This document shows positions 60,503 through 64,000 of a DNA stretch of 64,000 nt, in pieces. The stretch is from Lutibacter sp. (GTDB lineage: Bacteria; Bacteroidota; Bacteroidia; Flavobacteriales; Flavobacteriaceae). Under the pieces are notes generated by a model, which did not search any database, was not told the DNA's origin, and saw nothing but the letters and a program-made list of their open reading frames with translations. The stretch is taken from assembly GCA_021647265.1 (NCBI GenBank), contig JAKIVA010000010.1:1-64000 (forward strand), read 5' to 3'. The translations under genes were made by a program, and so were the position numbers. Within the stretch, counting starts at the first letter, position 1. Every line of letters begins with the position of its first letter.

Positions 60503-61582
60503 ATGCATTTACAAAAAATAACATTGGTAAATTTTAAAAATTTTGAAACTCAAACTTTTGATTTTCAGGAAAAAATAAATTGTTTTGTGGGAAATAATGG
60601 TGTAGGTAAAACCAATGTCTTAGATGCTATTTATTATTTATCTTTCGCTAAAAGTTATTTTAATCCGGTGGCTACACAAAACATTAGGCATTCTGAAGAT
60701 TTTTTTATGATTGAAGGTAAATACCAAATAAATGATAAAATTGATACTGTAATTTGCAGTTTGAAACGTGGTAATAAAAAAGTAGTTAAACGAAATGGTA
60801 AGATTTATGAAAAATTTTCTGATCATATAGGATATTTACCCTTGGTTATAATTTCTCCGGCGGATAGAGATTTAATTACAGATGGAAGTGATACCCGGCG
60901 AAAATTTATGGATAGTGTTATTTCACAATCAGATAATAAATATTTACAAATACTAATAAAGTATAATAAAGTTTTGGCACAGCGTAATTCCTTGTTGAAA
61001 TATTTTGCAGTTAACAGAACTTTTGATGCGTTAAATTTAAAAGTTTACGACGAACAATTGGCTAGCTACGGAAACACAATTTACGAAAAAAGAAGTGCCT
61101 TTTTAAGCGAATTCATTCCCATTTTTAAAAATAGATATAAAGTAATTTCTAATAGTTTAGAGAGTGTTGATTTGATTTATAAAACACAACTAAATGAAGG
61201 GGGTTTTTTAGAATTACTGGCTGAAAGTGTAGCTAGAGACAGGGTTTTACAATTTACAAGTACAGGAATTCATAAAGATGATTTAACTTTTGAAATTGAT
61301 GGGTACCCTATTAAAAAATTTGGGTCTCAAGGGCAACAAAAATCGTATTTAATAGCACTAAAATTGGCACAGTTTGATTTTATTAAGGCTCAATCTAAAG
61401 TAAAACCAATTTTGTTGTTAGATGATATTTTTGATAAACTGGATGATTTGAGAGTAGCTCAAATAATAAATTTGGTGAATAAAGATGAATTTGGGCAGTT
61501 ATTTATAAGTGATACGCATAAAGAACGTACAGAAGCTGCTGTAAAAGTAACAAAGCAACCATATAAAATATTTCAATTGTAA
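60503..61582 (+). CDS. recF: DNA replication/repair protein RecF
   Basis: A 359-residue ABC-ATPase that loads RecA at gaps. Walker A is GNNGVGKTN (residues 29-37), the signature KFGSQGQQKS is at about 272, and Walker B is LLLDDIFDKLD. HLQKITLVNFKNFETQTFDF opens the protein. Length is normal (E. coli 357). The TAA stop overlaps the ATG of the DUF721 gene by 1 bp, so the two are coupled. Not beside dnaN or gyrB. Confidence 0.95.
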   Translation: MHLQKITLVNFKNFETQTFDFQEKINCFVGNNGVGKTNVLDAIYYLSFAKSYFNPVATQNIRHSEDFFMIEGKYQINDKIDTVICSLKRGNKKVVKRNGKIYEKFSDHIGYLPLVIISPADRDLITDGSDTRRKFMDSVISQSDNKYLQILIKYNKVLAQRNSLLKYFAVNRTFDALNLKVYDEQLASYGNTIYEKRSAFLSEFIPIFKNRYKVISNSLESVDLIYKTQLNEGGFLELLAESVARDRVLQFTSTGIHKDDLTFEIDGYPIKKFGSQGQQKSYLIALKLAQFDFIKAQSKVKPILLLDDIFDKLDDLRVAQIINLVNKDEFGQLFISDTHKERTEAAVKVTKQPYKIFQL

Positions 61583-61878
61583 TGGTAAAACGTCAAAATG
61601 AATTTCATTCAATAAAAGATTTAATGAAAGATGTTATTAAAGAAAATAAGTTAACTAAAGGTATGCTTCAGCTTTCAGTTAAGGAAGCTTGGACAAAATT
61701 GATGGGTAATGGTGTTGCTTCATACACAAATAATATAGAACTCCATGGTAAAACGTTGATTGTGAATTTAAAATCATCGGTTTTAAGGGAGGAATTAAGC
61801 TATGGTAAAGAAAAAATAATTAGGATGATGAATGAAGAGTTGGGAAGTGATTTAATTTCTAAACTCATTTTAAGTTAA
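61582..61878 (+). CDS. DUF721 (DciA-like) protein
   Basis: A 98-residue protein of the DUF721/DciA family (ELHGKTLIVNLKSSVLREELSYGKEKIIRMMNEELG is the core). DciA proteins load the replicative helicase in many bacteria that lack DnaC; the position after recF supports a role in replication. TAATG overlap with recF. The short length is typical of the Bacteroidota form. Confidence 0.8.
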   Translation: MVKRQNEFHSIKDLMKDVIKENKLTKGMLQLSVKEAWTKLMGNGVASYTNNIELHGKTLIVNLKSSVLREELSYGKEKIIRMMNEELGSDLISKLILS

Positions 61879-61882
61879 TAAA

Positions 61883-61908
61883 AAAATCGTTGCAAACACA
61901 ACGATTTT
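61883..61908. terminator. Bidirectional terminator between DUF721 and ndk
   Basis: A perfect 10-bp stem AAAATCGTTG (61883-61892) / CAACGATTTT (61899-61908) with a 6-nt loop (CAAACA) and A/T tracts on both sides. It lies 5 bp after the DUF721 stop. Confidence 0.8.
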
Positions 61909-61934
61909 CCTATTTTTATAAAGCTATTAAACTT

Positions 61935-62354
61935 TTAGAATTGTTCTCTTCCTGAAAAGTGAAATGCACCTTCAATAGCAGCATTCTCATCACTATCTGA
62001 ACCGTGAACTGCATTTTCACCCATAGAAGCTGCATATAATTTACGAATAGTTCCTTCAGCTGCATCAGCTGGATTTGTTGCTCCAATTAGAGCTCTAAAA
62101 TCTTCAACTGCATTTTCTTTTTCTAATACAGCAGCAATAATTGGTCCACGAGTCATATATTCAACTAATTCACCAAAGAAAGGGCGTTCATTATGAACGG
62201 CATAAAATTCTTCAGCATCAGCCACTGTCATTTGTGTCATTTTCATTGCTACAATTCTAAAACCTGCAGCATTTATTTTTTCTAATATTGCTCCAATATA
62301 TCCCTTTTCAACTGAATCAGGTTTAAGCATTGTAAATGTTCTGTTTGTTGCCAT
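61935..62354 (-). CDS. ndk: Nucleoside diphosphate kinase
   Basis: A 139-residue kinase exchanging phosphates between nucleoside di- and triphosphates. TFTMLKPDSVEKGYIGAI, RPFFGELVEYMTRGPIIAAVLE, and the catalytic His in NAVHGSDSDENA are all present. Full length. A -7 box (TATATTTG on the minus strand) is at 62386-62393. Confidence 0.96.
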   Translation of the reverse strand: MATNRTFTMLKPDSVEKGYIGAILEKINAAGFRIVAMKMTQMTVADAEEFYAVHNERPFFGELVEYMTRGPIIAAVLEKENAVEDFRALIGATNPADAAEGTIRKLYAASMGENAVHGSDSDENAAIEGAFHFSGREQF

Positions 62355-62385
62355 TATTTTTATAATTAATTTTTTAAAATCGGGG

Positions 62386-62393
62386 CAAATATA
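62386..62393 (-). promoter_or_regulatory. Predicted -7 box for ndk
   Basis: TATATTTG on the minus strand, an exact TAnnTTTG match, 31 bp before the ndk ATG. Confidence 0.5.
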
Positions 62394-62419
62394 CTATTTT
62401 AAACTAAAAGTTGTAGTTA

Positions 62420-63460
62420 CTATTTGTAATTTTGAGTTAAGGTTTCGTAAAGTTTGTTGTTTTCACCTCTAATTTCCATAATTACAGTATTGGTTTTTAA
62501 GTTAAATTTTAAAATGCCAAAATTCTTTTTGGACACTACGTTACCAACTCTATATTTATTTAGCTCTCCACTATAATTGGTGTATGAATGTGTTAACCCA
62601 CTAGATGTAAAATCTATTAAAGGGTAGTTTAAACCGTCAATATTTTTTTTAGAGAACTCAGCAATATGCCTGTCTCCAGAGAGAATAATTACATTTTTTG
62701 AGTTGGTCTCTTTAATAAGGTTTTCTAGTTTAGCTACTTCATGGGGCATATTTCCCCAACTTTCAAAACCATGTTGTGAAGATAAAAATTGGATACTGCT
62801 AACAATTATGGTATATGAAGCCTTAGAATTTTCTAACTGACTTTTAAGCCAATTCCATTGTGTTTCTCCCAACATAGTTCCTTCTCCATATTTATTGGGT
62901 TTGTATCTTTTTTTTGTCTTGGTGTCTGGAGTTAGAGCACTTCTAAAATAACGAGTATCTAATAAAATAATTTTTATAGTTTTGTTTGTTACAGTAAAAT
63001 CCTTGGAAAAATAAACACCTTCCTGTTTTCTTCTTTTATCATTTTTAGGGATATTAAAAAAGTCTAAAAATAATTGTTGTGATGCTACTTTTTTAGGGTA
63101 CTCACTTCCGCCATCATTCATTCCGTAATCGTGATCGTCCCAAGTAGCTAAAACATCAATATTTTTACTAAAATTTAAATAATCGTTATTGTTTTTTTGA
63201 ACTGAATAATTTTGTTTTAAATAGTCCATATTTTCAGTATCAGCGTAAATAACATCTCCACCCCAAATCCAAACATCAGGATTGTTTTTTAGAATTTCTT
63301 TCCATAAAGTATTTGGTAAATTTTGGTTGTTACAAGAACCAAAAGCAATTATAAAATTGGGTTTGGTAATTTTTGAATCTGAAACTTGTTTTTGTTTTTC
63401 TTCAGTTTTACAAGAGATTAGCGTTACAAGTAAGAATAAAAATAATTTAAAATAATTCAT
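62420..63460 (-). CDS. PhoD-like alkaline phosphatase/phosphodiesterase, lipoprotein
   Basis: A 346-residue exported protein with a lipobox (LVTLISC, Cys17). FGSCNNQ, WGGDVIYAD, WDDHDYGMNDGG and a later SGDRHIAEF are the PhoD metallophosphoesterase motifs; these coordinate the metal pair. PhoD enzymes cut phosphodiester or phosphomonoester bonds during phosphorus scavenging. It is on the same strand as ndk (65 bp apart) and diverges from the DHH gene. Substrate unknown. Confidence 0.85.
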   Translation of the reverse strand: MNYFKLFLFLLVTLISCKTEEKQKQVSDSKITKPNFIIAFGSCNNQNLPNTLWKEILKNNPDVWIWGGDVIYADTENMDYLKQNYSVQKNNNDYLNFSKNIDVLATWDDHDYGMNDGGSEYPKKVASQQLFLDFFNIPKNDKRRKQEGVYFSKDFTVTNKTIKIILLDTRYFRSALTPDTKTKKRYKPNKYGEGTMLGETQWNWLKSQLENSKASYTIIVSSIQFLSSQHGFESWGNMPHEVAKLENLIKETNSKNVIILSGDRHIAEFSKKNIDGLNYPLIDFTSSGLTHSYTNYSGELNKYRVGNVVSKKNFGILKFNLKTNTVIMEIRGENNKLYETLTQNYK

Positions 63461-63528
63461 TTTTTAAATTTTAATAATGATTTAACAAGTATACAAAGAT
63501 TCATAAAATAAAATATGGTATTAAATTG

Positions 63529-63536
63529 TATATTTG
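63529..63536 (+). promoter_or_regulatory. Predicted -7 box for the DHH gene
   Basis: TATATTTG, a full TAnnTTTG match, only 7 bp before the ATG at 63544, implying a nearly leaderless transcript. Confidence 0.5.
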
Positions 63537-63543
63537 CAAACTT

Positions 63544-64000
63544 ATGAATATAGATGATATAAAGGAGATAAAAGAACTACTTTCTACACCTAAAAAAGTA
63601 GTTGTTGTTCCACATAAAAATCCCGATGGAGATGCTGTTGGAGCCAGTTTAGCAGTATACCTTTATTTGTTAAAAAAAGGACACCAAGTAACAGTTGTTA
63701 GCCCAAATGATTATCCTGATTTTTTGAAGTGGTTGCCAAAATCTAAAGATATATATAAATTTGATATGCAAAATAGGCAGTCAAAAAGAGCCATTGATGA
63801 GGCTTCAATAATTTTCTTATTAGATTTTAATGCACTTCATAGAGTTGGAAGTGATATGCAAAATTATTTAGAACAATTTGTAGGTGATTTTATAATGATA
63901 GATCATCATCAGCAACCAGATGATATTGCTAAGTATTTGTATTCAGATACTTCAATTTGTTCAACATGTCAAATGGTATATCATTTTTTAGAAAAATTAG
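63544..64000 (+). CDS. DHH family phosphoesterase (NrnA-like), cut by right edge
   Basis: The first 152 residues of a DHH/DHHA1 phosphoesterase; no stop before the window end. Seen motifs: VVPHKNPDGDAVGAS (motif I), FLLDFNALHRVG (motif II) and MIDHHQQP (DHH). NrnA enzymes degrade nanoRNA and dephosphorylate pAp; the C-terminal DHHA1 domain lies beyond the edge. The ATG at 63544 is the first in frame. Confidence 0.85.
   Translation, partial: MNIDDIKEIKELLSTPKKVVVVPHKNPDGDAVGASLAVYLYLLKKGHQVTVVSPNDYPDFLKWLPKSKDIYKFDMQNRQSKRAIDEASIIFLLDFNALHRVGSDMQNYLEQFVGDFIMIDHHQQPDDIAKYLYSDTSICSTCQMVYHFLEKL

Noticed and set aside
1..64000. tRNA, rRNA or CRISPR genes
   Set aside because: No cloverleaf-type tandem with CCA-less acceptor stem, no rRNA segment and no spaced direct repeats were seen by eye; a covariance search would settle the tRNA question.

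Overview
The window is chromosomal DNA of a low-GC member of the Flavobacteriaceae (phylum Bacteroidota). The evidence is strong AT bias, -7 promoter boxes of the Bacteroidota type TAnnTTTG before many genes, the gliding genes gldF and gldG, a type IX secretion (T9SS) sorting domain on a subtilase, and families typical of this group: DUF2911, DUF5916, DUF1697, the GlmU-like protein and the PIG-L/GATase fusion. A marine Lutibacter/Polaribacter/Tenacibaculum-like genus fits, but I cannot name the genus from this sequence.

Layout. 0-8 kb: a NuoE/NuoF-like diaphorase cut by the left edge, then a minus-strand run (methyltransferase, DUF1697, ORF6N, AI-2E transporter, gamma-glutamyltransferase, AcpH-like esterase, Memo-like lipoprotein). 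7.7-9.95 kb: a small accessory patch with a Fic protein and a tandem palindromic operator, a structured hairpin repeat, a solitary EndoU-type RNase gene bracketed by 10-bp inverted repeats, and a MITE-like hairpin element. 10-16.6 kb: dnaN, then PIG-L deacetylase, a 34-aa membrane peptide, a Na+/solute symporter and two membrane-associated proteins. 16.6-21 kb: a second copy of the MITE-like element, a DUF2911 pair, gldG-gldF and a monooxygenase-fold protein. 21-33 kb: SAM hydrolase, phoH, purC, 5'-nucleotidase, a STAS-like protein, yidC, pyrG, DUF5916 and an SDR enzyme. 33-41 kb: rpmH, carB without its allosteric domain, a cytochrome-like lipoprotein, nifJ and a HEPN-like protein. 41-51.7 kb: GlmU-like protein, a YiiX-like cysteine hydrolase, mnmA, T9SS subtilase, a FabK/nitronate monooxygenase-like enzyme, then minus-strand DUF1456, half-size TauE, lytic transglycosylase, alpha/beta hydrolase and mtaB. 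51.7-60.4 kb: S9 peptidase, EEP-family enzyme, two rhomboid proteases, mutL, a small membrane protein, ribH and a TPR protein. 60.5-64 kb: recF-DUF721, ndk, a PhoD-like phosphatase and a DHH phosphoesterase cut by the right edge.

Most of the window is housekeeping: replication (dnaN, recF), repair (mutL), translation (rpmH, mnmA, mtaB), nucleotide synthesis (purC, pyrG, carB, ndk), membrane biogenesis (yidC) and gliding. The diaphorase and pyruvate:ferredoxin oxidoreductase hint at a redox metabolism that is not purely aerobic. I saw no tRNA, rRNA, CRISPR array, complete insertion sequence or prophage. The most unusual stretch is 7.7-9.95 kb. The most unusual non-coding signals are the related palindromic repeats at 0.74-0.84, 9.79-9.94 and 16.69-16.83 kb, plus a repeat-like tract read in frame inside the first gene.
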